A stretch of 64,000 nucleotides of DNA from Chlamydia serpentis. Its GTDB lineage: Bacteria > Chlamydiota > Chlamydiia > Chlamydiales > Chlamydiaceae. The stretch is taken from NCBI RefSeq assembly GCF_900239945.1, contig NZ_LT993738.1, positions 930,001 through 994,000 on the forward strand, written 5' to 3'. A program made the translations under genes and the position numbers. Numbering within the stretch: the stretch's first letter is position 1; every line of letters starts with the position of its first letter. This document shows positions 49,232 to 58,022 of this stretch, piece after piece. Under the pieces are notes generated by a model. It searched no databases and was not told the DNA's origin. It saw only the letters and a program-made list of their open reading frames with translations.

Positions 49232-49585
49232 TTATGCTTTGTTATCTCCAGGCTTCAGGATCTCAGAAATCGCTGCTTTTAGAACTTCGACTTTTCCAGA
49301 AGCAAGATTTAAAATTACCGTATGTTCACGGATGTCATCTACAACACCGATAATTCCCATGGCTGTGACTTTGTCTCCTTTAGCAAGATCATTTTTACGT
49401 TTTTCCATCGCTTTTCTGCGTTTTTGCTCTGGACGCCATAAGATAAAATAGAAAAATAAAATGGCAATTGCCAACATAATGGCAGGCTGCACAAAAGTAT
49501 TTTTTGATTGAGCTACTTCTTCTTCTGCAAGTAATGGAAAAGTACTCAATAAAAATAGAAAACACGTAACGATATGAGAAAGCAT
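49232..49585 (-). CDS. yajC: YajC, SecDF-associated translocase subunit
   Basis: 117-residue small membrane protein that associates with SecDF and the Sec translocon. A hydrophobic N-terminus (about 3-20) that could be a signal peptide precedes the family-defining membrane helix (about 34-50) and the basic stretch WRPEQKRRKAMEKRK, then a small soluble domain with GDKVTAMGIIGVVDDI. The extra N-terminal hydrophobic segment is longer than in E. coli YajC. Followed by its own terminator. Confidence 0.9.
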   Translation of the reverse strand: MLSHIVTCFLFLLSTFPLLAEEEVAQSKNTFVQPAIMLAIAILFFYFILWRPEQKRRKAMEKRKNDLAKGDKVTAMGIIGVVDDIREHTVILNLASGKVEVLKAAISEILKPGDNKA

Positions 49586-49656
49586 GAAATCACCTTAGCT
49601 TGGGTTAATTCGAAGTAAGATTATCATAATAGGAAGCGAGCATTCAATGCTTTTCC

Positions 49657-50861
49657 TAGAGATTAACCTCTCTTTCTAATAAAATAATATTTTCTAAATG
49701 CGCCGAATGCGGAAACTGATCTATAGGCTGCATTTTTTTTATCTCATATCCCCCAGCAATCAGATCTTTACATTCCTGAAACTGTGTTTTAGGGTTGCAA
49801 GAAATATAGAGAATCTTTGGAGAGCCTATACGTAAAATATATTTAAGTACTTTGTTTTGTATGCCGCAACGTGGCGGATCAATAATAATAACGTCAGGAG
49901 CTTTCGAGTTTTCGTTCCTTTTGCAAAAGGTTTTTACATCTTCTAAATGGACCTCTATACAATCTTCTTTGTTATTAGCCTTGATGTTGTGTTGAGCTGA
50001 AGCTACAGCATCAGGAATAATTTCAACGCCAATCACCTTTTTCACATAACGAGACAGCATAATTCCTATAGTCCCTGCTCCACAATAAAGATCCAAAAGA
50101 GTCTCTGATCCTTGTGGGTTTATAAATTCTTTCGCAGTCTCGATAATTTTCACTGCCTGGACGCTTTGCGGTTGAAAAAAACTTCTAGGGCGTAAGCTGA
50201 AACCTGCTGAATTGTCATCAATAGTTAGGGAAAGTTGTTGGTGAATGCAAGGTTCTCCATATAATAATCTGGTTTTATAATACGTAGAAATACCTCGGTT
50301 AGCTATTTTTTCTTCCCAATAGATCGAAGATATATTTAAAGAAGATGAGAGTAGAATATCTTTCCACTCATTTATAATTGTTTCCTCTACTCTGTATTCT
50401 GGAGCTCCTGATGTAGTGAGAATAACCATAAATTTGTGCTCTGGGCTGCCGATACGTACAGCTAACGTACACAAAGAGCCCTTATTTTTAGGAGCAAAGT
50501 AGGCGATAAGCTCTGGATGTTGGTCCCACCATTGTCGGGTAAGCTTGAGAATGTCCATGGTATGCTCATGAATAAGGAGGCATGTGGTTACAGGGATGCC
50601 TTTCTTTGGTTTTGTAGAGCTGATAAATCCTAAGCTTTTTTCTCCTGTAGGGGTTTGGAAAAATGAAAATTCCATTTTATTTCTTCCTCTTAAAGGAGGG
50701 AAACAGGGAATGATAGGAGCAATGATATCCGTGGACACTAAAGAAGCAAATAAATCGTGAAGGAGCTCTTCTTTTCTCTTTAACGATTCAATATATTCAG
50801 ATTGAGGAGATGAGCATCCTCCACATAAACCAAAATGTGGACAGTTTTGCATTGTAGACAT
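49657..50861 (-). CDS. rumA: 23S rRNA (uracil-C5)-methyltransferase, TrmA/RlmD family
   Basis: 401-residue SAM-dependent RNA m5U methyltransferase. The N-terminal Fe-S cysteines are Cys7, Cys13 and Cys16 (CPHFGLCGGC), with a fourth further on. The SAM motif is LDLYCGAGTIGI and the catalytic cysteine is Cys355 in YISCNPKTQ. Unlike E. coli RlmD it lacks a TRAM domain before the cluster. Whether it acts on U1939, U747 or tRNA U54 cannot be told. An imperfect hairpin overlaps its stop codon (about 49630-49658) and might be a weak terminator. The usual chlamydial name is ygcA. Confidence 0.87.
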
Positions 50862-51004
50862 AGTTAAGACACAAATCTCGTTTTAGTTAGAGAGGAATTA
50901 CAGTGAATTAGATAAAACAACTTGTAGAGACATTTATTTCGAGCCTCTAGTGGGATTCTAGAAACATTTCTCTAGTGACTCAAACAGTAGGAAGAAATTT
51001 TACC

Positions 51005-51073
51005 ATGAAAAAAAATTATATCTCTACCTTTTTGAGAAAGAAATCAGGGAGATTTAGAAAGAAAAGAGGATAA
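51005..51073 (+). CDS. Possible 22-residue, very basic microprotein (low confidence)
   Basis: A tiny ORF on the plus strand, convergent with hctA. It begins MKKNYIST and ends GRFRKKRG, with 10 of 22 residues lysine or arginine. AGGAAG lies 10 nt before the ATG. Its last three codons fall inside the hctA terminator stem. Nothing about it matches a known family. It could be a real small peptide or chance coding in an A-rich gap; only ribosome profiling or conservation would tell. Confidence 0.25.
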   Translation: MKKNYISTFLRKKSGRFRKKRG

Positions 51074-51096
51074 ATAGTACTTACTACTTATCCTCT
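51065..51096 (-). terminator. Rho-independent terminator of hctA
   Basis: AGAGGATAA and TTATCCTCT, with inner TAGTA/TACTA, make a roughly 15-bp stem with one mismatch, 23 nt after the hctA stop. On the minus strand TTTCTTTCTAAAT follows. Confidence 0.8.
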
Positions 51097-51119
51097 AAAT
51101 GAAATAAAGCTAGCGCAAA

Positions 51120-51482
51120 TTATTTTCTGAAACCGCGTGTTTTAAGAGCTTTTTTAGTTTTTTTTGCTACTGTCTTTTTAGGCGCAGACTTAGGAGCTTT
51201 ACTCATTTTAGCTGCAGGAGCACATTTTTTAGCAGGGGCTTTTTTTACTGCAACTTTTTTTGCTTTGGCAGGAGCTTTAGCTGCTGGCTTGCGTTTTAAT
51301 AATCCAGACTTCTCTGCTTTTATAGATTCTTTTCTGTAAAGCTTTGCAACTTTTTCTAATTTTATAGAGTCTGTGCGTACTCTCTGAGCTGCTGCTTTGT
51401 TTCCTTTCTCTGCTTTGACTAAGTCATGCTGGATACTATCCAGCAGATCTTTCATTTTCTTTGCCGTATCTTTTAGCGCCAT
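51120..51482 (-). CDS. hctA: Hc1, histone H1-like chromatin-condensing protein
   Basis: 120-residue DNA-binding protein that compacts the nucoid when reticulate bodies turn into elementary bodies. The first 60 residues form a conserved helical domain (MALKDTAKKMKDLLDSIQHD); the rest is a Lys/Ala/Pro tail of KAPAKKA-type repeats like eukaryotic H1. AGAGGA stands 8 nt before the ATG. In C. trachomatis this is a late gene, also repressed at translation by the small RNA IhtA; I cannot see IhtA here. The SET enzyme at 37647-38312 is a known modifier of Hc1. Confidence 0.96.
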   Translation of the reverse strand: MALKDTAKKMKDLLDSIQHDLVKAEKGNKAAAQRVRTDSIKLEKVAKLYRKESIKAEKSGLLKRKPAAKAPAKAKKVAVKKAPAKKCAPAAKMSKAPKSAPKKTVAKKTKKALKTRGFRK

Positions 51483-51889
51483 GAAAAGCGTCCTCTAGTT
51501 GCTGTTTTAAACTATTTTTACTTGTTTTAATTTTTAATTAGTTTTTTTGTTCAAATTCATGCAACCATTTTTTAGATGCAATTAAGACTTTCTCAAGTTG
51601 TTTTTATTTTGTTATGAGAACACACTTCTTTGTTTATCAACGTGTTAATTTATAAAAAGATTAGAAAATTACTTTCAAAAAGAATGGAACTTTCTATGAG
51701 GATTTTGGGTTTTTTTGTGGATTTTGAGTAGAATAAGAAGAGTGTTTGTATCGACTTTGTTGGGCATATAAAAAATAAGCGCCACATCTTTCTTTGATAA
51801 CTTAAAATTTGTTTGTCATAGATAGAATAAAAAACCAGGATTCTTGATCTTTGCGAAATGCCTACTGTAATGGCAATAGAAATATTTGG
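51483..51889. promoter_or_regulatory. Divergent 407-nt promoter region of hctA and the helical-repeat gene
   Basis: AT-rich, with no credible gene. It must contain the late promoter of hctA (minus) and the promoter of the 51890 gene (plus). I found no convincing -35/-10 pair for either. A TTG-initiated extension of the plus-strand ORF starts at 51851 and is not preferred. Confidence 0.45.
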
Positions 51890-54349
51890 ATGAAAATATA
51901 CTACCGTATTCTACTACAACCTTTAGTTCGGCTCAGCCTAATTTTAGTGTTAAGTTTTACATTGATTTCAGGAAATAATCCTCAAAAAAAGTCTTTTGGT
52001 CACTGCTGTGCGGATATGCACTCTGCATTGACAGCAGGAAAAAATTATGAAGAACTGTTTGCAGAATTTATCGAACGAATTCTTATAGACAAAGATAACT
52101 TATCGGTTCGTGACTGGGGAACTGTCGTAGTCTTGGTTCGTCAATATTTGCTAAAGTGTATTCGTCAAGGAGAATGTGAAAGAGGAAAAAAAATTCTTGA
52201 AACGCTATTAACACTACGTGTGCCGAAAGATATGAGAAAAGAATTACAAATATTGTGGCAACGTTTAAATCCTGATCAAGCTCCACTTCGAGATATCGTT
52301 CAACAGCTATTGGATGTAGGGTGTAACGAATCGTTGCAAGACCATTTACTCTTTGAAATTTACAAAATGACATTGCATAGCAGTTACGAAGACCGTAAGC
52401 AAGATATTCTATTAGCGAAAGAACAAGGTGATTATGAAAAGGCATTACGATTGGCTAAGCAACTCATCGAGGAGTTAGAAAAGGGATCCTGTAGCCCCAA
52501 TCTAGAGATTTTAGAAATAGAACAAAGTTTTTTACAAAAAACAGTACTTGCTTTGCAAATAGAGTTATATCACCAAACCTCAGTATCTTGTGACGCTTTG
52601 CTCACCCCCTATTGTTTATCTGAAATTACCTATCGTGAAGCAGTAGATTCCTTGGTAGGGCGTATAGCTAGAGGTGAGGTTTCGCGTTCTCACGAAGTGG
52701 ATATCGTATTATTAAACCATGCCTTGCAGTACGTGCCTTTTGCAAAGGACAAAGCGGTTGAAGAGCTCGAAGTTCTTATAGACCATGGAGATTATCTACA
52801 GTCAACTTTATTATATTATGCCTATTTTTCTTTGTTAGAACTGTATCACCAAAATAAAGACTTTGTGTCCATGGAGCGCTTGCTACAGAAGGGGGAAACT
52901 ATTTTTATGCCAGGTGATCCATATTTTCCAGAATATGGATTTTTTCTAGGTGCATACCTGTATGCTAAGGGGGACTATAAGAATGCTCGAAATGCTTTCT
53001 TAGAGATTGTAAAGCCAGCTGTAAAGCTAGGAGCTACTTTTGCTAGGGTATATGAGTTTTTAGGGTGTATTGCTTATATCCAGAATGATTATAAAGAAGC
53101 AGAGGATTTTTTCTTCCGTGCTTACAAGAATTGGGGACGCGAGGAATCTGGTATCGGGTTATTTTTAGCTTATACTGCACAAAAGAAAAAAACTTTATGT
53201 GAAAGCATGCTCTATCAACCTCAATTTTCTTTTACCTATCGCCATTTGATAGATTCTCTCTATTCTCTATCTTATGTAGATTCAGAAAATATCTTGCAAA
53301 ATACAAAGAATCACAAAGTTTTACCTCAGCTTTCCGAGATTTATAGTCATTGTATCTATGATATGATTAAATATAGAAATGCCGCTTATAGCCATCCTAT
53401 CATAGAACTCGCTTATAACTCTCTTCGCCATCTAGAAAACAGCAAGTTAAAAGCAATTTGTAAATATACTAAAGATATAGAGTATCAAAAAGCCCTTGCT
53501 TTTTTGGAGGCCTTAGAGTCAGGACTTCCAAACGAAATATCTCTCCTTCAACTTTCTAATATTAATGAAGCAAGGATAACTATGCGTTGCTACGAAGCTC
53601 TATATTTCGGAGATTCCAAAGCTGTAGAAACTCTTCCTGAAGCTTTTTCTCAAGAATGTAACTCTTGGCAAACCGCTCTCCGACTTATGTGGACATTGGT
53701 AAGACCTAAAGAAACTCGTGATCAAGCTAAATATTGTGATCAACTTCCCTTACGTCCCCATGGAGATTGTTTATATTTTCTTGCTTATGATCTTCAAAAA
53801 TATTTAATGGGGGATTACGATGCGTTGAGACATCTTTCTTCATTTGCAGACCTTTTCCCCAGGTCATCTTTACTCTCACTTGCATACTACTTACAGGGCT
53901 ATAGTGAACCCGTAGCTTTAACAAAAATCAGTTGGTTTATTAAAGCCCTTGAAGAGTTTTCTGAGATCTCTTGGTCAGGAGAACATATGAAAATATGGGC
54001 GTATATCTATTATATGGTGAAGTTAGATCTTGCTGATACCTATCTTGCTATAGGAAATTTCTCTAAAGCCGTGCATCTTTTTGAAGAAATTAAAGAAGAT
54101 TGGCAAGTTGCTGGTAGTCATCCTAAATTATATTTCCTTAAAGGAGAGCCATGTTATTTAACTATGGAGCTGCGGTGGGTAGAGGGATTGGCCTACGGTT
54201 ATTCTCAGTTAAATGAAACAACTCGCCTTTCAAACCATCTTCTTGAACATGTAAGAAAGAGCTTGATTTCTTCACGTTCTTACAGACAGTATTATGGAGA
54301 ATCTTTGGTAAGAACAACAGCATTATGTCAACGTTTTCTACCTACTTAA
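51890..54349 (+). CDS. Large exported helical-repeat (TPR-like) protein of unknown function (CT744-like)
   Basis: I start at the ATG at 51890 (819 aa); the reading frame stays open to a TTG at 51851. The N-terminus MKIYYRILLQPLVRLSLILV... is a signal peptide or membrane anchor. The remainder is helical, with TPR-like patterns, for example around AKGDYKNARNAFLEIVKPA and IAYIQNDYKEAEDFFFRAYKNW. TPR arrays mediate protein-protein contacts; no enzyme motif is visible. The 3' end overlaps the convergent hemG by 12 nt. No specific function can be given. Confidence 0.78.
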   Translation: MKIYYRILLQPLVRLSLILVLSFTLISGNNPQKKSFGHCCADMHSALTAGKNYEELFAEFIERILIDKDNLSVRDWGTVVVLVRQYLLKCIRQGECERGKKILETLLTLRVPKDMRKELQILWQRLNPDQAPLRDIVQQLLDVGCNESLQDHLLFEIYKMTLHSSYEDRKQDILLAKEQGDYEKALRLAKQLIEELEKGSCSPNLEILEIEQSFLQKTVLALQIELYHQTSVSCDALLTPYCLSEITYREAVDSLVGRIARGEVSRSHEVDIVLLNHALQYVPFAKDKAVEELEVLIDHGDYLQSTLLYYAYFSLLELYHQNKDFVSMERLLQKGETIFMPGDPYFPEYGFFLGAYLYAKGDYKNARNAFLEIVKPAVKLGATFARVYEFLGCIAYIQNDYKEAEDFFFRAYKNWGREESGIGLFLAYTAQKKKTLCESMLYQPQFSFTYRHLIDSLYSLSYVDSENILQNTKNHKVLPQLSEIYSHCIYDMIKYRNAAYSHPIIELAYNSLRHLENSKLKAICKYTKDIEYQKALAFLEALESGLPNEISLLQLSNINEARITMRCYEALYFGDSKAVETLPEAFSQECNSWQTALRLMWTLVRPKETRDQAKYCDQLPLRPHGDCLYFLAYDLQKYLMGDYDALRHLSSFADLFPRSSLLSLAYYLQGYSEPVALTKISWFIKALEEFSEISWSGEHMKIWAYIYYMVKLDLADTYLAIGNFSKAVHLFEEIKEDWQVAGSHPKLYFLKGEPCYLTMELRWVEGLAYGYSQLNETTRLSNHLLEHVRKSLISSRSYRQYYGESLVRTTALCQRFLPT

Positions 54350-55627
54350 GTCATATACAGTATGGTAGGCTGAGGCTATGGATCGATTGAGGCCTGGGCC
54401 TGCAATATTTTGCCCCACAATTTTTAAATTTCTTGGTAGAGAAGGTATAACTCGTTGCCTCGCCTCTGGGAATCCTACAGCATGTTGAGGCATGCCATCT
54501 TGAGGAGAAAATAAGGCGAATGCATCAGCATATTGATTAATCCCTAGGTACTTTGACAGAGCTGTTATGGCAAAGGCATGGGCTTGTCTTTCATGCCATT
54601 TTCCTTCAACAAGGATGGAAAGGGCCGCCATTCCTGGAGTGCATTGTGGGAAGATCTGAGAATTCCAGACGATGCCTAGGAGTGGAGGTTCATCTGCAAA
54701 TAGCATTCCATAACCTTTAGGAAGAGAAAATTTAGGTTTATGCCAACCTAAGCTGATGCTAGATAAGTTCCAAGGGAGGACACTTTTTGCTAAATCTTCG
54801 GTGCCGTGATTAGGAAACAGTATTGGAAGTTGGTGCATAGGTCCTGTGTAGATCACAAGATCGCCAGAGAATATACCCGAGGGTGTGGTTACATAAGCTT
54901 TTTCTGACGAACAGTTGATATTAGTTGCTGGAGTTGAAAATTTCCATGTTGCAGACAGTTTTTGCATAAGAGTAGTAATCAAAGTCCCTAATGAAGGGGA
55001 TAAAGAAGCAAGATATCCTTCGGACTTGGTAGTCTCTTTTGGGCGTCTTTTTTTAAGATAGCTTCGTAATATAGAACCACTACATGCCTCTCTTCTCGCG
55101 AGTTCAGGAAAAGCCATGTGAGTCGAGAGAACATGGCTCCGACCTGCACGTATTGCTGTGACTAATGGATCTAAAATATAATTTGTGAAATTTATGGAAC
55201 TATGTCGTTTTAAGAACTCTTGAATAGAACTATCTTTAGTATAACAAGACGCACAGAAATCTTTAACTAAAGAAGGAAGTAAGCCCCCCTTCATTAAAGT
55301 CCAGAAGGATATTTTACGGGTTTTCCCCTTATAATGAACAAAGCGGTTTTTTGCAGCGTGGTCACTAAAGATCAATGAATCTTGAAGACCAAGTTCATGG
55401 ATCAATTTTAAGGTATACCTCCCCTCTCCTTTAGTGAGGAATCCTTTAGGACCGAGATCAAAAGAAAATCCTTTTTGATGTTCAGTATAAACAAAACCTC
55501 CCGGAGAAGCCGCCTTATCTAAGATAAGTATTTCCATATCAGAAAACTTTTGCTGCAACCACCAAGCTGTAGCAAGGCCAGAAATTCCTGAACCCACAAT
55601 GATTGCTTTATTCAAACACTCCTCCAA
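54338..55627 (-). CDS. hemG: Protoporphyrinogen oxidase (HemY type)
   Basis: FAD-dependent oxidation of protoporphyrinogen IX to protoporphyrin IX, the step before iron insertion. 429 aa. The N-terminal dinucleotide motif is VGSGISGLATAWWLQ (11-25), followed by ILDKAASPGGF, and the C-terminal FAD block is VGQNIAGPGLNRSIASAY. It is the oxygen-type enzyme (HemY), although the pathway upstream uses oxygen-independent HemN. Chlamydial annotations use the symbol hemG; hemY would be the structural name. hemN ends 31 nt upstream. Confidence 0.9.
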   Translation of the reverse strand: MEECLNKAIIVGSGISGLATAWWLQQKFSDMEILILDKAASPGGFVYTEHQKGFSFDLGPKGFLTKGEGRYTLKLIHELGLQDSLIFSDHAAKNRFVHYKGKTRKISFWTLMKGGLLPSLVKDFCASCYTKDSSIQEFLKRHSSINFTNYILDPLVTAIRAGRSHVLSTHMAFPELARREACSGSILRSYLKKRRPKETTKSEGYLASLSPSLGTLITTLMQKLSATWKFSTPATNINCSSEKAYVTTPSGIFSGDLVIYTGPMHQLPILFPNHGTEDLAKSVLPWNLSSISLGWHKPKFSLPKGYGMLFADEPPLLGIVWNSQIFPQCTPGMAALSILVEGKWHERQAHAFAITALSKYLGINQYADAFALFSPQDGMPQHAVGFPEARQRVIPSLPRNLKIVGQNIAGPGLNRSIASAYHTVYDLSR

Positions 55628-55658
55628 AAAGGATAACTTACACCTCTCGTCATCTTTT

Positions 55659-57035
55659 TTATATAGAAGCAGAGAAACACTGTGTTTTAGATACTTTATC
55701 TAAAAAATAACGATCAAAAGCTGTAGCAATGACTCTGACAAATAGCTCTCCAAGTGGTGTTACCTTTAAGGCAAACGTATTGTTATGAATGAGCCCCGTG
55801 GTTTCCATACTTATCAAGCGATCCTGACTTTCTATAAAATAGGTGTCAAATTCGCACCCAAAAAGACTTGAAAACTCTTGTTTTTCTAATGAAAAAGTAC
55901 ACATTAATTTGTGGATCACCCATTTTCTAATCCGATCATCTTCACTAAGAATTTTACTTTTTATAACAGGAAAAGTTCCTGAAAGCACAGTTTTATGATA
56001 TTCCTCAAGGGTTTTAGTATTCTGTAGATAAATCCCACGAATAAAACTTGTAGAGGTCATTCCTAACCCTAATAAATCTTCCTCTGGAGGGAGCGAATAC
56101 CCTTGAAAGTTTCGGATCAAACTTTTGTTTTTGAAGGCAAAAGTTAAAGGATCATGGGGAAGAGAAAAATGATCCATACCAATAGCTTGATATCCAGCTT
56201 GTGTAAGCAGATGTCTTGATTGTGAATAGATCGCAAACTTCTCTTCCATAGAGGGCATATCAGAAGCTTTCATTGCTTTCTGATGAAGTTTGATCCAAGG
56301 AACCGAGGCAAACGAAAATAAAGCAAGCCGATCAGGACGCATGACTAAAATATCTTGAATTGTTTTACCAAACGTCTCTTTTGTTTGCTTAGGGAGACCA
56401 TAGATTAAATCAATATTGATACTTTCGAATCCTAGTTCTTTAAATTTTTCGTATACTTTTAAAGATTCCTCATGGGACTGACGTCGTTTTACAGCTTCTT
56501 GAACAGTAGCTTGGGTATCTTGAATACCTAAGCTGACTCTATTAAAACCTAATTCCTGGAAGAATTTCGCTTTTTCTATGTCGTTTCTTAGAGAACGAGG
56601 ATCAATTTCAATAGCAATTTCCTCTGTATGGCTAAGATCAAAGAGCTTATGGAGTTTATCAAAGAGCTTAAGAAACAATTCCCTAGAGAGTCTGCTAGGA
56701 GTGCCACCTCCAAAATGAACACGAGATACTTGAGGCTTATTTCCTATATTCTGGATCACAAGTTCCATTTCTTGGATTAAGGTATCAATATAAGCTTCTA
56801 CAATATCTTCACGACGGTTTAAAACAACAGAACATGCGCAATATAAGCACATTGATTGACAGAAGGGAATATGAAAATATAAAGAGAGGGGTTGCGGAGA
56901 TTTTCTGAGTTTTTCAAAGGCAAGTAAAATAGGGGACTCATCCGAGGCCTCCCATTCTAAAGCTGTAGGGTAACTTGTGTATCTTGGAGCCGGTTGATGA
57001 AGTCCTTCTAGAAATTTAAAGTTGACGTTGAACAT
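55659..57035 (-). CDS. hemN: Oxygen-independent coproporphyrinogen III dehydrogenase
   Basis: Radical SAM enzyme converting coproporphyrinogen III to protoporphyrinogen IX. 458 aa. The 4Fe-4S cysteines are Cys59, Cys63 and Cys66 in PFCQSMCLYCAC, with the following Cys68 also typical of true HemN, preceded by the YFHIPF block. GGGTPS and EIDPRS follow. The length and the N-terminal PRYTSYPTA segment argue for HemN and not the shorter HemW. The start overlaps hemE by 20 nt. Confidence 0.94.
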   Translation of the reverse strand: MFNVNFKFLEGLHQPAPRYTSYPTALEWEASDESPILLAFEKLRKSPQPLSLYFHIPFCQSMCLYCACSVVLNRREDIVEAYIDTLIQEMELVIQNIGNKPQVSRVHFGGGTPSRLSRELFLKLFDKLHKLFDLSHTEEIAIEIDPRSLRNDIEKAKFFQELGFNRVSLGIQDTQATVQEAVKRRQSHEESLKVYEKFKELGFESINIDLIYGLPKQTKETFGKTIQDILVMRPDRLALFSFASVPWIKLHQKAMKASDMPSMEEKFAIYSQSRHLLTQAGYQAIGMDHFSLPHDPLTFAFKNKSLIRNFQGYSLPPEEDLLGLGMTSTSFIRGIYLQNTKTLEEYHKTVLSGTFPVIKSKILSEDDRIRKWVIHKLMCTFSLEKQEFSSLFGCEFDTYFIESQDRLISMETTGLIHNNTFALKVTPLGELFVRVIATAFDRYFLDKVSKTQCFSASI

Positions 57036-58011
57036 AAGAAACTACTGCTTGAACGTTTGATAAAGGTGTTTCAGGAAGAATCCCATGTCCAGAATTAAAA
57101 ATGAAGTTAGGAAATGTTTTTAAAGGCATCAGGAAGTTTTCTACATAATTTAATAATTTTTCTTCGGGCAGTAAAAATAATGCTGGATCTATGTTCCCTT
57201 GTAAAGAAGGCATCGGAATAGAACTTTTTTGAATGCTGTGAAGATTTACATGATAGTCAGGGTGGAGAGTATCAGCTTTTGTCTCACTGAGAGTATAGAA
57301 ATTTTCTTCAAAACAGCGGCAAAATAAACTCACGGGAATAGAGTCTTGTTTAAGTTTTTTTATCAACTTACGATTTGGTTCTGTCACATAATGTATAAAT
57401 AGTGCTGTAGGCAGGCGTAGACTCGAAGATTCAAAAAGCTGTACAGCAGCGGCTCCTGCATCGATTTGTGCTTTTAGGTAGGTTGCTGTCCCAGAAATAA
57501 TTTTAGAGATTAACTCATCGAACTTTTTAGGGTAACAGTATAGAAAAGACATCGTTTTTGAGAAGTCTTTGGAAACACCACCATCGATTAGGTAGCTGGC
57601 TAGGGTAAAAGGAGATGCTGCAAAGGCAATGAGAGGAACGGAAAGCTTCTTAGTGAGATTTCTGATAGCATCTAAAAGGTAGCTGAAAGTAGCTTGAGGA
57701 TCTGAAGTGAAAGTCAGAGGTTGTTCTGGATAGAATTGTGTGCGTGGGCCAGGAGCAAAATCATAAGGTATATTAAAACCATCCAGAACGGATAAAATAT
57801 CAGCAAAAAGAATAGCAGCATCTACATGAAGTAAAGAAGGCCCAAGGAGAGTGGCTTCTATAATTGCCTCGGTATTATGAAAAAAGTCTTTTAAAGGTTG
57901 TGATCCCTTTAGTTCCCGATATTGAGGCATATACCTTCCTACCTGTCTTAAAAACCATACAGGAGGACGTGAGGAAACTTTAGATTTTAAAAGATTAAAA
58001 AAGGCAGACAT
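57016..58011 (-). CDS. hemE: Uroporphyrinogen decarboxylase
   Basis: Decarboxylates uroporphyrinogen III to coproporphyrinogen III. 331 aa. The N-terminal signature RPPVWFLRQVGRYMPQYRE fits RQAGRYxPEYR, and the C-terminal FNSGHGILPETP block is present. hemE-hemN-hemG thus gives three consecutive steps of haem synthesis in pathway order. It starts 11 nt after mfd and overlaps hemN by 20 nt, so the five genes alaS-mfd-hemE-hemN-hemG probably form one transcript. Confidence 0.95.
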   Translation of the reverse strand: MSAFFNLLKSKVSSRPPVWFLRQVGRYMPQYRELKGSQPLKDFFHNTEAIIEATLLGPSLLHVDAAILFADILSVLDGFNIPYDFAPGPRTQFYPEQPLTFTSDPQATFSYLLDAIRNLTKKLSVPLIAFAASPFTLASYLIDGGVSKDFSKTMSFLYCYPKKFDELISKIISGTATYLKAQIDAGAAAVQLFESSSLRLPTALFIHYVTEPNRKLIKKLKQDSIPVSLFCRCFEENFYTLSETKADTLHPDYHVNLHSIQKSSIPMPSLQGNIDPALFLLPEEKLLNYVENFLMPLKTFPNFIFNSGHGILPETPLSNVQAVVSYVQRQL

Positions 58012-58022
58012 AGATCTCCTAA

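Noticed and set aside
55659..57035. HemW (HemN-like haem chaperone) instead of HemN
   Set aside because: The protein is 458 residues long, has the extra cysteine after CxxxCxxC and the N-terminal segment of true HemN, and lies between hemE and hemG.
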